Source: Thermoplasmata archaeon
Lineage (GTDB): Archaea > Thermoplasmatota > Thermoplasmata > Thermoplasmatales > Thermoplasmataceae
DNA length: 36,347 nt
Assembly: GCA_021820245.1 (NCBI GenBank)
Contig: JAKADT010000007.1
Coordinates: 1-36,347 of the forward strand
Reading direction: 5' to 3'
This document shows positions 1 through 7,948 of the stretch, in pieces. Both the position numbers and the translations under genes were made by a program. Position 1 is the stretch's first letter. Each line of letters begins with the position of its first letter. Under the pieces are notes generated by a model. It did no database searches. It was not told where the DNA came from and was given only the letters and a program-made list of their open reading frames with translations.

Positions 1-96
1 TCTTTTTCCATAATCGTAAATAATTCAAAAGATAAACCGGAGGATTTAACAGCAGAGGTTGACGGAATCTTGAGGAAAAACCTAACTTCCTTTTAG
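1..96 (+). CDS. 3' end of an unidentified gene running in from upstream
   Basis: A reading frame is open from the first base and ends at a TAG at 94-96, giving 31 residues that end in GILRKNLTSF. The composition (mixed charged and hydrophobic residues) is protein-like, but the fragment is too short to assign to a family. It could equally be a chance open frame. The region after it is weakly coding, so it may belong to a gene whose body lies outside the window. Confidence 0.35.
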   Translation, partial: SFSIIVNNSKDKPEDLTAEVDGILRKNLTSF

Positions 97-515
97 AAAT
101 CTATGATTTTGTATACGATTGATCAATTGAAAAATTTACCATACAATGAAAGTCCCACGCGACTTTCCATAGAAAACTACCATGGTCCAAAGTGTTAGGC
201 CCATGAATCAGTAATGTTAACTTTATATCTGATTGTTAACGAACAGACAGGTGTCATTGAGGAATTATGCTTTACTGACGCCTTTTATTCATGGAGAACA
301 AATAAAGAAAGCCTGAAATAATTTTCATGCACGATACCTTGTGAAAGAATAATTCTTGAAGAATGGGGTGACGAAATGGCGAACAACTGCAAGATTGTCC
401 AGACTTTTTTTCCCGGAGACACAGTTCTGGTCAGCTCCTATTTATTGGCAGCTACGGAGAGCTTATGTTGTTGTAGTTGGAAACCTGAGAAATGTAAGGC
501 AGGATATTTCACCTT
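97..515. other. Weakly coding stretch between the truncated upstream frame and the MFS gene
   Basis: No convincing gene is visible in these 419 bases. A 35-codon frame starts with ATG at 214 and stops at 319-321. The same frame then stays open from 322 through about 651, but that part runs antisense into the MFS transporter gene and its 3' half is cysteine-rich and unlike a normal protein. The stretch could be the eroded remains of a gene, with the internal TAA at 319-321 as the break, or plain intergenic DNA. No tRNA-like or strong hairpin structure was seen. Confidence 0.4.
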
Positions 516-2006
516 TTATTCCGGAACAGGCAACTTTTTCTCTTCGGATTTTATTTTCTCTGAAGCACTCCTCTTACCCAACACCTCCCTTGCGAAGGTT
601 ATCATTAATATAGCTGCAAAGAACGACAGCGCACCAATAAGGAACGCATAGAAATACGCGGTCTTGTCTGGAAACAAAAAGGATACGGTTCCGGAGGACG
701 TGTTAACAAAGCTTTGAACCACAAATGCTGATAGTATTGCCCCAGCCACAGGTGCTCCTACGCTGCTTCCTAGATATCTGAATGTACTGTTCATGGATGT
801 TGCAAGTCCCATATGTCTTGGATCCACTGAGAGTACCAGCAGATTGATCAACGACGCATTCATTATGGACATTCCCGATCCTATAACAAATTCAAATACC
901 AGTGTCATTACATATCCGGGGGCTGTCGTGAGCAGCAAAAACCCAACTCCGGCTATGAATGACCCAAGCATTGCAAGTGGTTTTATCCCAACTCTTGAAA
1001 TAACTTTCCCAGTCAGGATGGCAAAAACTATCATGCCTCCAGCAAATGCCACCATTGACAGACCTGTCCCAAGAATAGAAAGACCAAAGCCATAAGGTGA
1101 GGGGGTCTCGAATTTATAGGAAAGCGCCTGCATCGAAAGATACGTCCCAAAACCCGCAATAGTCAGCGTAATGTTAGCTATGAGGACGTTTCTTTCAGAT
1201 AGAAGTTTCAGGTCGAAAATTGCCTCCCCACCCTTTTTATGATAATAAGATTCGTACATAAACATTGGAATGAACAGAAACATACCAACTGAGATCATGC
1301 CCAGGAAGAGAAAAGAAGTCCATCCCCATGCAGAACCCTCTGATAAAGCAAGTACAACCAGTGCAAGAGGCGTTCCGAGAGCTAATGCGCCAATATAATC
1401 GACCTTTACGTCTGGTCTCCTGTACCTGGATTCATGTACCTTCACAATTGTAAGTACTGTAAGCAAAACTATGAATGGTATTGCAGTGTGATATGTCCAC
1501 CTCCATCCAAATTTATCTGAAATCAGGGAACCCAGAGGAAGGCTGATGGCAAAACCTGCACCAAACATTCCGCTTATCAGTGCCTGTGCCTTTGGGACCA
1601 TATCCTTTGGAAATTCTTCCCTAATAAGGGACATTCCAAGTGGCATTATCGTGAGGCCTATCCCCTGAACTGCTCTCGAAGCGACCATAAATGTAAAATT
1701 GGGTGAAAACCCTGTCACAGTAACAGCAGAGGCGTAAAGAAGCATGACAATTGACATCATCTTTTTCTTACCGTAAATGTCGGCAAGTTTCCCTACTATT
1801 GGGCTGAGGGCAACACCAGTTATAAGATAAGTAGAGAGTACAAGACTCACCTGATCTACTGTGATTCCAAAGCCCTCTGCTATTGATGGGAGTGATGGTG
1901 TTAGCATTCCTTCAACATACATTACTGCCACTATTATCATTGCAAGCAGCATCATAACGAAATTAGCGTATTTTCTATCGTATTTCTGTTCTTCCATTCC
2001 AATCAT
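516..2006 (-). CDS. MFS drug exporter, DHA2 (EmrB/QacA) type
   Basis: This 496-residue polytopic membrane protein of the major facilitator superfamily has about 14 predicted hydrophobic segments, which is typical of the DHA2 (EmrB/QacA) proton-driven exporters. The loop after TM2 carries a motif-A-like GKLADIYGKKK at residues 72-82. The N-terminal segment VMYVEGMLTPSLPSIAEGFG (about 28-47) resembles the TM1 region of these exporters. It lies directly downstream of and overlaps a marR-type regulator gene by about 32 bases, the usual arrangement for a repressor that controls its own efflux pump. The start may be Met1 or the internal Met4 (MEEQKYD). The substrate cannot be read from the sequence. 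The hydrophilic C-terminus is rich in Lys and Glu. Confidence 0.9.
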   Translation of the reverse strand: MIGMEEQKYDRKYANFVMMLLAMIIVAVMYVEGMLTPSLPSIAEGFGITVDQVSLVLSTYLITGVALSPIVGKLADIYGKKKMMSIVMLLYASAVTVTGFSPNFTFMVASRAVQGIGLTIMPLGMSLIREEFPKDMVPKAQALISGMFGAGFAISLPLGSLISDKFGWRWTYHTAIPFIVLLTVLTIVKVHESRYRRPDVKVDYIGALALGTPLALVVLALSEGSAWGWTSFLFLGMISVGMFLFIPMFMYESYYHKKGGEAIFDLKLLSERNVLIANITLTIAGFGTYLSMQALSYKFETPSPYGFGLSILGTGLSMVAFAGGMIVFAILTGKVISRVGIKPLAMLGSFIAGVGFLLLTTAPGYVMTLVFEFVIGSGMSIMNASLINLLVLSVDPRHMGLATSMNSTFRYLGSSVGAPVAGAILSAFVVQSFVNTSSGTVSFLFPDKTAYFYAFLIGALSFFAAILMITFAREVLGKRSASEKIKSEEKKLPVPE

Positions 2007-2433
2007 TCCTGGTTCTTTCGCTGTTTATAGACGCTGCGATGCTGTCTATGACCTCTGATGCTGCAATCAGTTTCTTATGATCTATTTTCGATAATGCCTT
2101 TTCCATAATGGTTTCAAACCTGTCATGAATGGTGAACATACTCAAAGATCTTTCTGTGGCTTTGACCCATGTGACTCGACGATCATTTTCATCGTATTCC
2201 CTTTTCAGCAACTCTCTTGCCTCGAGCGAATCCACCAGGTAAGTCATTGAAGATTTGGTTTGTCCCATTCTTGCAGCCAGAACAGAAAGTTTTTGAGGTC
2301 CACGTTTCCCTAAATAAGAAAGAAGAACCATTCCCGAGAATGATATGTTTTCGGTCTTAAGTTGCCTCTCCCTGTAGGCCATGATTTCGTATGCCAGGTT
2401 ATTAAGTGACCCAATAACCTGCTCTTCAGTCAT
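1975..2433 (-). CDS. MarR-family winged-helix transcriptional regulator
   Basis: The 152-residue length is usual for MarR proteins. The helix-turn-helix spans about residues 46-70 (LSVLAARMGQTKSSMTYLVD) and the wing follows with DENDRRVTWV at 81-90, matching the family's D-x-R-rich wing signature. Proteins of this family bind palindromic operators as dimers and are usually released by small aromatic ligands. Its 3' end overlaps the start of the MFS exporter gene, so the two are almost certainly co-transcribed and the regulator probably represses the pair. Two inverted repeats with identical 6-3-6 geometry lie in the promoter region just upstream and are candidate operators. The ligand is unknown. 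Confidence 0.9.
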   Translation of the reverse strand: MTEEQVIGSLNNLAYEIMAYRERQLKTENISFSGMVLLSYLGKRGPQKLSVLAARMGQTKSSMTYLVDSLEARELLKREYDENDRRVTWVKATERSLSMFTIHDRFETIMEKALSKIDHKKLIAASEVIDSIAASINSERTRNDWNGRTEIR

Positions 2434-2458
2434 TCCTTCGATATTGGTTCAATATACT

Positions 2459-2473
2459 TAACTATTTTAGTTA
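2459..2473. promoter_or_regulatory. Inverted repeat upstream of marR, candidate operator 1
   Basis: TAACTA-TTT-TAGTTA is a perfect 6-base inverted repeat with a 3-base spacer. It lies about 25-40 bases upstream of the marR start codon, where a TATA/TSS region is expected. Binding here would block transcription initiation. Its assignment as a MarR operator is inference from position and symmetry. Confidence 0.45.
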
Positions 2474-2495
2474 TTTGATTATTAAGAGTGTCTGA

Positions 2496-2510
2496 CTATA
2501 TTGTATATAG
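2496..2510. promoter_or_regulatory. Inverted repeat upstream of marR, candidate operator 2
   Basis: CTATAT-TGT-ATATAG is a second perfect 6-base inverted repeat with the same 3-base spacer. Its centre is 37 bases from that of the first repeat. It sits between the divergent marR and winged-helix regulator genes. The arms differ in sequence from the first repeat, so one of the two may be a TATA element rather than a MarR site. Confidence 0.35.
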
Positions 2511-2620
2511 ATGGATAAATGGCCACAATATGTATCCTGTTATTCTGAAAATATGTTTTATGATATGCGGTCATAATTTTAAATGAAAAATTTATCAGCG
2601 GATTTCTCTTTCATTTTCAT

Positions 2621-3646
2621 TTGAAAAAGTTATCGTTAGAAGAAAGGATACTCAAACTCATAACAAAAAGTGGAAAACAGGGCATTTTGCAGACCCACTT
2701 AGTTTCCACCCTTGGTTATTCAAGATCATATATTTCGGAAACCCTAAAGAAGATGGAGAATAATGGTATTATAAAGAGAGAACGCGAAAACCCCTTTCAA
2801 TTGAGAATTTATCTTTCGGATAGCGAAAAGAAGAATAACCGCCATTTTACTGTGGGTTTGCTTGTATCTTCAGAGTATATTTTCGTGATTGCTGCCTTAA
2901 GGAAAATTGCGAGAAAATATGGAATTACTGTGAGATTCAAACTATATAAGAATACCACGAGGTTAAATGAAGATGCAATTGCCGGAAAAATTCAGGTTAT
3001 ATTGAGCCCAACCTTGAATCAGCTTATTATGTCACTAACTTCGGATTCTATTTCAATGCTTCGCCCAATAGCTACTGGTGGCAGCTTCATCGTAGAGAAC
3101 AAGGAGGGAAAGAACGATCTTAATATTAGCAGCAGTTCATCCACAATGATACTTATGATGAGGAAATTTCTAGACGGAAGAGGAAAAAGTGAAATCAGGA
3201 GAATGGAGGATGCTGCAAAATCAATTGACCTGATCAAAAATGGGAGTTACAAGCGAATTGCAATTTGGGAGCCATATGCTTCCAGTCTTCTTCTTGAAAA
3301 AAATTGCGTAGTTTCAGCATCTTACCGGGAAATCCTTGGAAACTTTCCATGCTGTTTTATTTGTACTACACACACGTTTGGGAGGGACATGCCGGAAATA
3401 GTTTCGTTGATTGGTGATGAGTATGATGCTGAGATTGAAAACATGAATTTAAGAGAAAAAGATGTTACATGGGCAATTGGTTTGATATCTACAAAAACAG
3501 GTATTCCCATACCTTTGGTTGAAAGATCGCTGGGAAATTATAATTTTAAAATAAAGTACAGCCGTGAGGAGTTACTGGATTTCATAGAAGAACTGAAGAT
3601 TTACCTCACAACTGAACAGATAGAATCCCTGTTTGGAAAGGAATAG
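2621..3646 (+). CDS. Winged-helix regulator fused to a substrate-binding-protein-like domain
   Basis: This 341-residue protein starts at a TTG codon. Residues about 6-66 form a winged helix (ILQTHLVSTLGYSRSYISET, then KKMENNGIIKRERE), similar to MarR/Lrp-type DNA-binding domains. From about residue 76 the protein changes to an alternating beta/alpha pattern: HFTVGLLVSSEYIFVIAALR, then GKIQVILSPTLNQLIM, then GSYKRIAIWEPYASSLL. That pattern resembles the periplasmic-binding-protein fold of the NMT1/THI5 type. No signal peptide or membrane segment is present, so the second half probably senses a small ligand in the cytoplasm. The gene is divergent from the marR-exporter pair. A TATA-like TTTTAAAT lies near 2577. 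The DNA-binding half is well supported; the binding-protein assignment is moderate, and the ligand is unknown. Confidence 0.75.
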   Translation: MKKLSLEERILKLITKSGKQGILQTHLVSTLGYSRSYISETLKKMENNGIIKRERENPFQLRIYLSDSEKKNNRHFTVGLLVSSEYIFVIAALRKIARKYGITVRFKLYKNTTRLNEDAIAGKIQVILSPTLNQLIMSLTSDSISMLRPIATGGSFIVENKEGKNDLNISSSSSTMILMMRKFLDGRGKSEIRRMEDAAKSIDLIKNGSYKRIAIWEPYASSLLLEKNCVVSASYREILGNFPCCFICTTHTFGRDMPEIVSLIGDEYDAEIENMNLREKDVTWAIGLISTKTGIPIPLVERSLGNYNFKIKYSREELLDFIEELKIYLTTEQIESLFGKE

Positions 3647-3695
3647 AGGTATTAGTCCTGCAGGTTTCTTATAGATTCTTTAGCCTTATTGACCT

Positions 3696-5294
3696 TTATA
3701 GGTAAATTTCAAAGAATGAGACGGGATTCTTGAGCTGAAATTTTTCAATGATGTGCGGGGTGAGTTCACCCATTATGCCGTTTATTCCATCGCCTGCTAC
3801 CAAACCTCCCCTCCCAGGGATAATATCATCTATGGATTCAGGTAATACTTCATAACTTCCTGGGAATATTCTCAGGTTTAGATTATCTAGAACTGATTTA
3901 ACGTCGGAATATGATGCGTCCGAGCTTTCATACATAACACACAGTTTCGACATTTGTCTGCCTTTCTCCACTATTTCCCCTATTTCGAATATTTTTTGTG
4001 GCAGCTGCCTTCTTTTATTTATTGAAAGAAAATTGATCATTCCCGGGTAAAGCCTGTCCCTTATCACTGAAAAATCCAGGCTCTTTGGGTTTAATATCTC
4101 AAAGCCCCCTTTATAGTGTTCACCTCCATAAAAACCACTGGAAGTTACAACGAAATTCATAACCTCATTGAATCCCATTGAGATCATAACGTCTCTTACC
4201 TTTTCGAGCATTGAAACTTTTTTAATCCCTTCTCCCATGGTGAAAAGCTTTAACGGAACTTCATCAAGTTTTGAGAAATCCATTGCTTTTCCAATATCTT
4301 CTATGATATCAACTGGACCCATCACGTCAATTCTGTTTCCAGGTACTTTCACTTCAATTCCATCTGAATGGTTTTCAACGGCATAACCCATTTTATTCAG
4401 TGCACTGTTGATAACATCGACTGATAGATTGATTCCAATTACATTTTTTACCATTCTTCCTGTCAGTCTCACTTTCCTTTCCAGATAATTTTTTATTTCA
4501 GTGCAAATTTTTTTCCCGCTTCCAGTCATCCTCGGAAATTCAATATTATAACCAAGAGTTGACATCTCAAACATTAAAAGGATTGAGGCGTTTCTTACTC
4601 CAATTTTATCCATACCGGTGATATCTACAAAAAAATTCCTTGTCCCCTCATCCAGGGCAGTCTTCTTTCCATTAATGACAGGAGGCATGGAAAGTACATC
4701 TCCCCTGCCATCTTCAATGAATACGGCATTGTCACCTGAAGGGATGAGGTTGGAGAATTCCTGTCCCTTTGGGTGTCTTGAAAGAATCTCTCTGGCAGTT
4801 CCGTGAATGAAAGAATCATAAGTTTCAAAAGATTTCGAGTCGATATTTTCGACCCTGTATTCTACTGGAGGGGTGATTTTATCTAGGTTGTGTATTCCTA
4901 TAGCCACCTTTGATCTGTTTTTTCCTATTCCACTGTGAAGCCGCTCCTGAAAACCTATTAGAGAATTAAACTTTGCAGCTATGGGTTTCCCCTTTGCGAC
5001 GAAACCAAATGCAAACGGCCTGATTTCTTCAACTGTCCGGTAAATCTTGAACTCTATTTCAGACTCACTATACTTGAAACCCTTCCATTTTCGTCCGTCG
5101 TAAAAACACTCAATTGCATGTTCAAGAGAGTAAAATGATAGAAGATCCTGCCTATCCGGATTAAATTCCAGTTTAAGTTCACTATCCATTTCAACAGAAT
5201 AACCTATTATTCTGGAAAAATCTATAACTCTCTCAATAAAACCTGCCGGAAATTCACTTCTTAATTCGGATACCGATTCCCTTAGAACAACCAT
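3696..5294 (-). CDS. pheT: Phenylalanyl-tRNA synthetase beta subunit, archaeal type
   Basis: The protein (532 residues) is the non-catalytic large subunit of the (alpha-beta)2 enzyme that charges tRNA-Phe. The B3/B4 editing region is visible at about residues 85-250 (KVAIGIHNLDKITPPVEY; FSNLIPSGDNAVFIEDGRG). The B5 domain has VPGNRIDVMGPVDIIEDIGK near 315-334, and a degenerate class II synthetase fold follows (VMNFVVTSSGF; FEILNPKSLDFSVIRDRLYP). The length matches archaeal and eukaryotic-type PheT, which lacks the bacterial C-terminal anticodon-binding extension. pheS is not next to it in this window. The gene lies 27 bases downstream of a ribbon-helix-helix regulator on the same strand and converges with the winged-helix gene. 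Confidence 0.95.
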   Translation of the reverse strand: MVVLRESVSELRSEFPAGFIERVIDFSRIIGYSVEMDSELKLEFNPDRQDLLSFYSLEHAIECFYDGRKWKGFKYSESEIEFKIYRTVEEIRPFAFGFVAKGKPIAAKFNSLIGFQERLHSGIGKNRSKVAIGIHNLDKITPPVEYRVENIDSKSFETYDSFIHGTAREILSRHPKGQEFSNLIPSGDNAVFIEDGRGDVLSMPPVINGKKTALDEGTRNFFVDITGMDKIGVRNASILLMFEMSTLGYNIEFPRMTGSGKKICTEIKNYLERKVRLTGRMVKNVIGINLSVDVINSALNKMGYAVENHSDGIEVKVPGNRIDVMGPVDIIEDIGKAMDFSKLDEVPLKLFTMGEGIKKVSMLEKVRDVMISMGFNEVMNFVVTSSGFYGGEHYKGGFEILNPKSLDFSVIRDRLYPGMINFLSINKRRQLPQKIFEIGEIVEKGRQMSKLCVMYESSDASYSDVKSVLDNLNLRIFPGSYEVLPESIDDIIPGRGGLVAGDGINGIMGELTPHIIEKFQLKNPVSFFEIYL

Positions 5295-5321
5295 TAATTT
5301 ACAGCAGAAAATAAGTGTAGA

Positions 5322-5675
5322 TTATTTAATATTTTCTTGGCTAGTAAGCCGGTTGGGTTCTTTGCTGTCTAACTGATCGAGTTCCTTACTTACTCTCTGG
5401 GCTGTGTAGTCCCTGAGAATTACCCTAATTAGATCTTCCAGAGAGATTGCACTTCCCTGGTCAACGTCCTTTTCAAGATCCTGGATAATTTTCTTTGGAA
5501 GAAGCACATCTACCTTGCTAGTCGGACCCTTCTTGTAATGTCTCTCTACGAATTCATCAACTGCTTTCCTAACAACGTCGGAGACATTGTCATACTGATA
5601 GTTCTCGACGAGTTCCTCCAGCTGGTTCATGGTATTCTTTGAAATTCTAACGGTTACCCTGTAAGGCACGGACAT
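5322..5675 (-). CDS. CopG-type regulator with two ribbon-helix-helix-like segments
   Basis: The protein is 117 residues long. Residues 5-46 fit a ribbon-helix-helix: a beta strand YRVTVRISKN, then helices around MNQLEELVENY and VSDVVRKAVDEFVERH. A second segment at 55-93 repeats the pattern: strand KVDVLLPKK, helix IIQDLEKDVD, then ISLEDLIRVILRDYTAQ. Normally two chains form one DNA-binding sheet; here a single chain may provide both halves or a partner interface. The C-terminus (95-117) is polar and probably disordered. It is upstream of pheT with a 27-base gap, so the two may be co-transcribed, though nothing shows that it regulates pheT. The start codon is followed by the conserved-looking strand, which supports the chosen start. 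Confidence 0.8.
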   Translation of the reverse strand: MSVPYRVTVRISKNTMNQLEELVENYQYDNVSDVVRKAVDEFVERHYKKGPTSKVDVLLPKKIIQDLEKDVDQGSAISLEDLIRVILRDYTAQRVSKELDQLDSKEPNRLTSQENIK

Positions 5676-5982
5676 TCATTTCACCTCAAATTATATAGGA
5701 CTGATTTTCTAATCCTACACATGTCGGACAATTTTCTCAAAGCATATAAAGTTTCTTCATTTAGAATTAAATGAGAAAATGAGTTGACAACCATAGTAAA
5801 TATCCAATTTATCACAAACTCCTTTCTTTATTGTGAAAATATACTGATCGGACTCCTTTTCATTAACTCCTTGACACTGTGACTTAATAGGTGGCAGTCG
5901 AATGTCGGCATGAACCAACGGACTTTTATTGTTTTAACGGAGAAACTCCTAATGTTAAATAGATATCAGATAATTCACAGAC
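5676..5982. other. AT-rich 307-base divergent intergenic region
   Basis: No gene was found here. A perfect 7-base inverted repeat, TCATTTA-GAAT-TAAATGA (5757-5774), sits about 90 bases upstream of the ribbon-helix-helix gene and can extend with T/A pairs. The heptamer ACTCCTT recurs at 5818, 5852 and 5866. The right edge holds the promoter of the carbonic-anhydrase-like gene. The stretch 5890-5935 (tcggcatgaaccaac and neighbours) is less AT-rich and unassigned. Confidence 0.5.
5955..5962 (+). promoter_or_regulatory. TATA box of the gamma-carbonic-anhydrase-like gene
   Basis: TTAAATAG is centred about 25 bases before the ATG at 5983, placing the expected start site at or next to the start codon. 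The transcript is therefore probably leaderless. No ribosome-binding sequence is seen before the ATG. Confidence 0.55.
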
Positions 5983-6492
5983 ATGGGCATAAAAATTGGT
6001 AAGGAATGTTATATCGCAAAAAGCAGTGTGTTGATCGGGGAACTGGAAATTGGAGATTTTGCAATGGTCATGGATAATGCTGTATTAAGAGGTGATCTCA
6101 ACCAGATAACATTTGGCAATTGTAGCAACATTCAGGATAATGCCACCATTCATGTTGAATTGAATCACGAGGCAAAGATTGGAAATAATGTATCAATTGG
6201 TCATAATGCAGTTGTGCATGGTTCAACAATCGAGGACGACGTGATAATAGGTATGGGATCCATAGTCATGAATGGGGCCCTTATAAAAAGTGGTTCCGTA
6301 GTGGCAGCAGGATCGGTTGTAACGGAAAACTTTGTGGGAGAGAATAACGCACTTATTATGGGGATTCCTGGAAAAGTTAAGAGAACAGGGGAAGACCTCA
6401 GGGAATATGCAAAACTGAACGCATCTTCTTACCAGAGACTCCGCCAGGATTACATAAACGGAAAATATGAGATTGAATACGGGAACCATTGA
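5983..6492 (+). CDS. Gamma-class carbonic-anhydrase-like left-handed beta-helix protein
   Basis: The 169 residues are made of hexapeptide repeats (IGDFAM, IGNNVS, IEDDVI), giving a left-handed beta helix that trimerises in this family. The residues that matter in the Methanosarcina Cam enzyme have counterparts here. The zinc ligands are His57, His74 and His79 (IH, then GHNAVVHG, with the family's 5-residue spacing). Arg36, Asp38 and Gln51 lie in LRGDLN and NIQDNA. The acidic loop with the proton-shuttle Glu of Cam is not evident, as is common in CamH/YrdA-type members, so carbonic anhydrase activity is possible but unproved. It is a single gene with its own promoter and a short polar C-terminus (YINGKYEIEYGNH). 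Confidence 0.88.
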   Translation: MGIKIGKECYIAKSSVLIGELEIGDFAMVMDNAVLRGDLNQITFGNCSNIQDNATIHVELNHEAKIGNNVSIGHNAVVHGSTIEDDVIIGMGSIVMNGALIKSGSVVAAGSVVTENFVGENNALIMGIPGKVKRTGEDLREYAKLNASSYQRLRQDYINGKYEIEYGNH

Positions 6493-6620
6493 ACTGGTAA
6501 TTTTTGATACTTATCTGTCCATTGATTTTAATCAACCTACACAATGGCATACATGTATGTCTGCATCCTTGGAAATATAGGTTCTTACAGTAATATGAGT
6601 AGTGAATTATACAAAAAAGT

Positions 6621-6632
6621 TATATTAATATA
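6621..6632 (+). promoter_or_regulatory. Promoter of the archaellum operon
   Basis: ACAAAAAAGT followed by TATATTAATATA is a purine-rich BRE-like element next to a perfectly palindromic TATA box. The predicted transcription start, about 25 bases downstream, falls near 6650, just before the ATG at 6661 chosen for arlB. It is the clearest promoter in the window, as expected for an abundant filament protein. Confidence 0.65.
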
Positions 6633-6660
6633 GTTGAGGTTTCAAGGTCTGAGGTGTCTA

Positions 6661-7428
6661 ATGTATAGAGCCGTATATAGAGGAGCTAAAAAGCTTCGTA
6701 AGGTTTTCAGCCTTAAGGCGGACAATAAGGCTGAAACTGGGATCGGTACCCTGATTATCTTTATAGCCATGGTACTGGTCGCAGCAGTAGCAGCAACCGT
6801 ATTGATCAACACCGCCGGATCATTACAACAGAGAGCGCAGAGCACTGGGTCTCAAACAACAAACCAGGTTTCCACCGGGTTGATTGTCCAGTCCATTTAT
6901 GGAATGGATAATAACAAGGCGAATCCTGAGTCTGGAACTTTGAACTGGACAGCAATATATGTGACTTTGAACACTGGGAGTTCTCCAGTAGATCTGTCAA
7001 ATGTGTCGCTAAGTTTGGAATACAAAGGGCAGTTGGCATCGCTTAAGTACACAGCAGCCTCCACAAATGCAAGTTTTGCAGTTGATACAAATGGAACATC
7101 CAACGTATTCAGTGTACTTACTTCATCAGTTGGATTCAAAAACGGAAAGAACTCATCTGCCGGAGATGTACAACTTAAGAACGTAACAACCGCGGCTAAC
7201 TTCGCAATAGTTGTCATAAGAGACCCGACAAACTCACTCACAAGCTCTCACCCAGTATTGACAACCGGATCGGAAGTAGTTCTATTAGTGAACACATCTG
7301 CAGTATTTGGAGGATTGGGACAGGGACAGAGTGTAACTGGACAGATAACCCCATCAGTAGGGTCACCTGGAATCATACAGTTTACAACACCGTCTGCTTT
7401 CACAGAAACAGTGATGGAACTGCAATAA
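6661..7428 (+). CDS. arlB: Archaellin, the archaellum filament subunit
   Basis: This is a class III signal-peptide protein of 255 residues. A basic n-region ([20 protein letters not shown]) is followed by DNKA and then [20 protein letters not shown], the conserved hydrophobic helix of archaellins. Prepilin peptidase (ArlK/PibD) should cut after the Ala of NKA, before the Glu. The rest is Ser/Thr/Asn-rich beta structure with several N-x-S/T sequons (for example [13 protein letters not shown]), so N-glycosylation on the surface is likely. A TTG at 6634 lies in frame 27 bases upstream, but the ATG at 6661 fits the promoter position better. Only this single archaellin gene is present, at the head of the arl operon. 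Confidence 0.93.
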   Translation: MYRAVYRGAKKLRKVFSLKADNKAETGIGTLIIFIAMVLVAAVAATVLINTAGSLQQRAQSTGSQTTNQVSTGLIVQSIYGMDNNKANPESGTLNWTAIYVTLNTGSSPVDLSNVSLSLEYKGQLASLKYTAASTNASFAVDTNGTSNVFSVLTSSVGFKNGKNSSAGDVQLKNVTTAANFAIVVIRDPTNSLTSSHPVLTTGSEVVLLVNTSAVFGGLGQGQSVTGQITPSVGSPGIIQFTTPSAFTETVMELQ

Positions 7429-7459
7429 GTTCCATTGCATCGGAGTACAGTGACTAACA

Positions 7460-7948
7460 ATGGGTCTCTTGGATAATATATTTGGAAGGAGGAGAAGAGA
7501 GACCACAGCGAACGTGGCTACCCAAAATGTGCCTCAGCAACAACCCCCTGGCCCAATCCAGGGGGCTCCATCCCAATTTGACAGCAAGTTCATAGATGGG
7601 GTTAACCAGAGAATAACCTCAACAGAGAACGAAATCAGCAAAATAAATACTGCACTTGATGGTGCGAAAAGGAGTATTTCCGATATAAGAACTGAACTGG
7701 ACGTAATCAAGGAGAATGTTAAAATGGTAGTATCGTTATATGAGATGGTATCCAAGAAATTCAACCCATTCATGGACACTACACCCGAGGAGATAAAGGA
7801 AATAACTGATGCCCTGAGGGAAGAGATACATGAAGTTGAGCTTCTTGTGAGATCGGCAATTAACGATCTCCGTGAACTATACGGAACCCCTGATGTGGAA
7901 GGTTTGGTATCGGACATAGAGCCGGAGGGAGACAAAGATGATCAGTGA
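7460..7948 (+). CDS. arlC: Archaellum accessory protein ArlC
   Basis: The protein has 162 residues. The N-terminus is GLLDNIFGRRRRE followed by a Gln/Pro-rich linker. A long coiled coil spans about residues 43-90 (INQRITSTENEISKINTALD-like heptads). The ArlC signature LYEMVSKKFNPFMD follows at about 93-106, and a second helix and an acidic tail close the protein. ArlC-type proteins form the cytoplasmic ring around the motor and, in euryarchaea, link chemotaxis adaptors to the archaellum. The gene lies 31 bases after arlB and overlaps arlD/E by 11 bases. No transmembrane segment is present, so it is cytosolic. Confidence 0.88.
   Translation: MGLLDNIFGRRRRETTANVATQNVPQQQPPGPIQGAPSQFDSKFIDGVNQRITSTENEISKINTALDGAKRSISDIRTELDVIKENVKMVVSLYEMVSKKFNPFMDTTPEEIKEITDALREEIHEVELLVRSAINDLRELYGTPDVEGLVSDIEPEGDKDDQ

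Noticed and set aside
356-651. Two overlapping plus-strand frames at the 3' end of the MFS gene
   Set aside because: Cysteine-rich or low-complexity residues without protein-like pattern, and both run antisense into a clear transporter gene.
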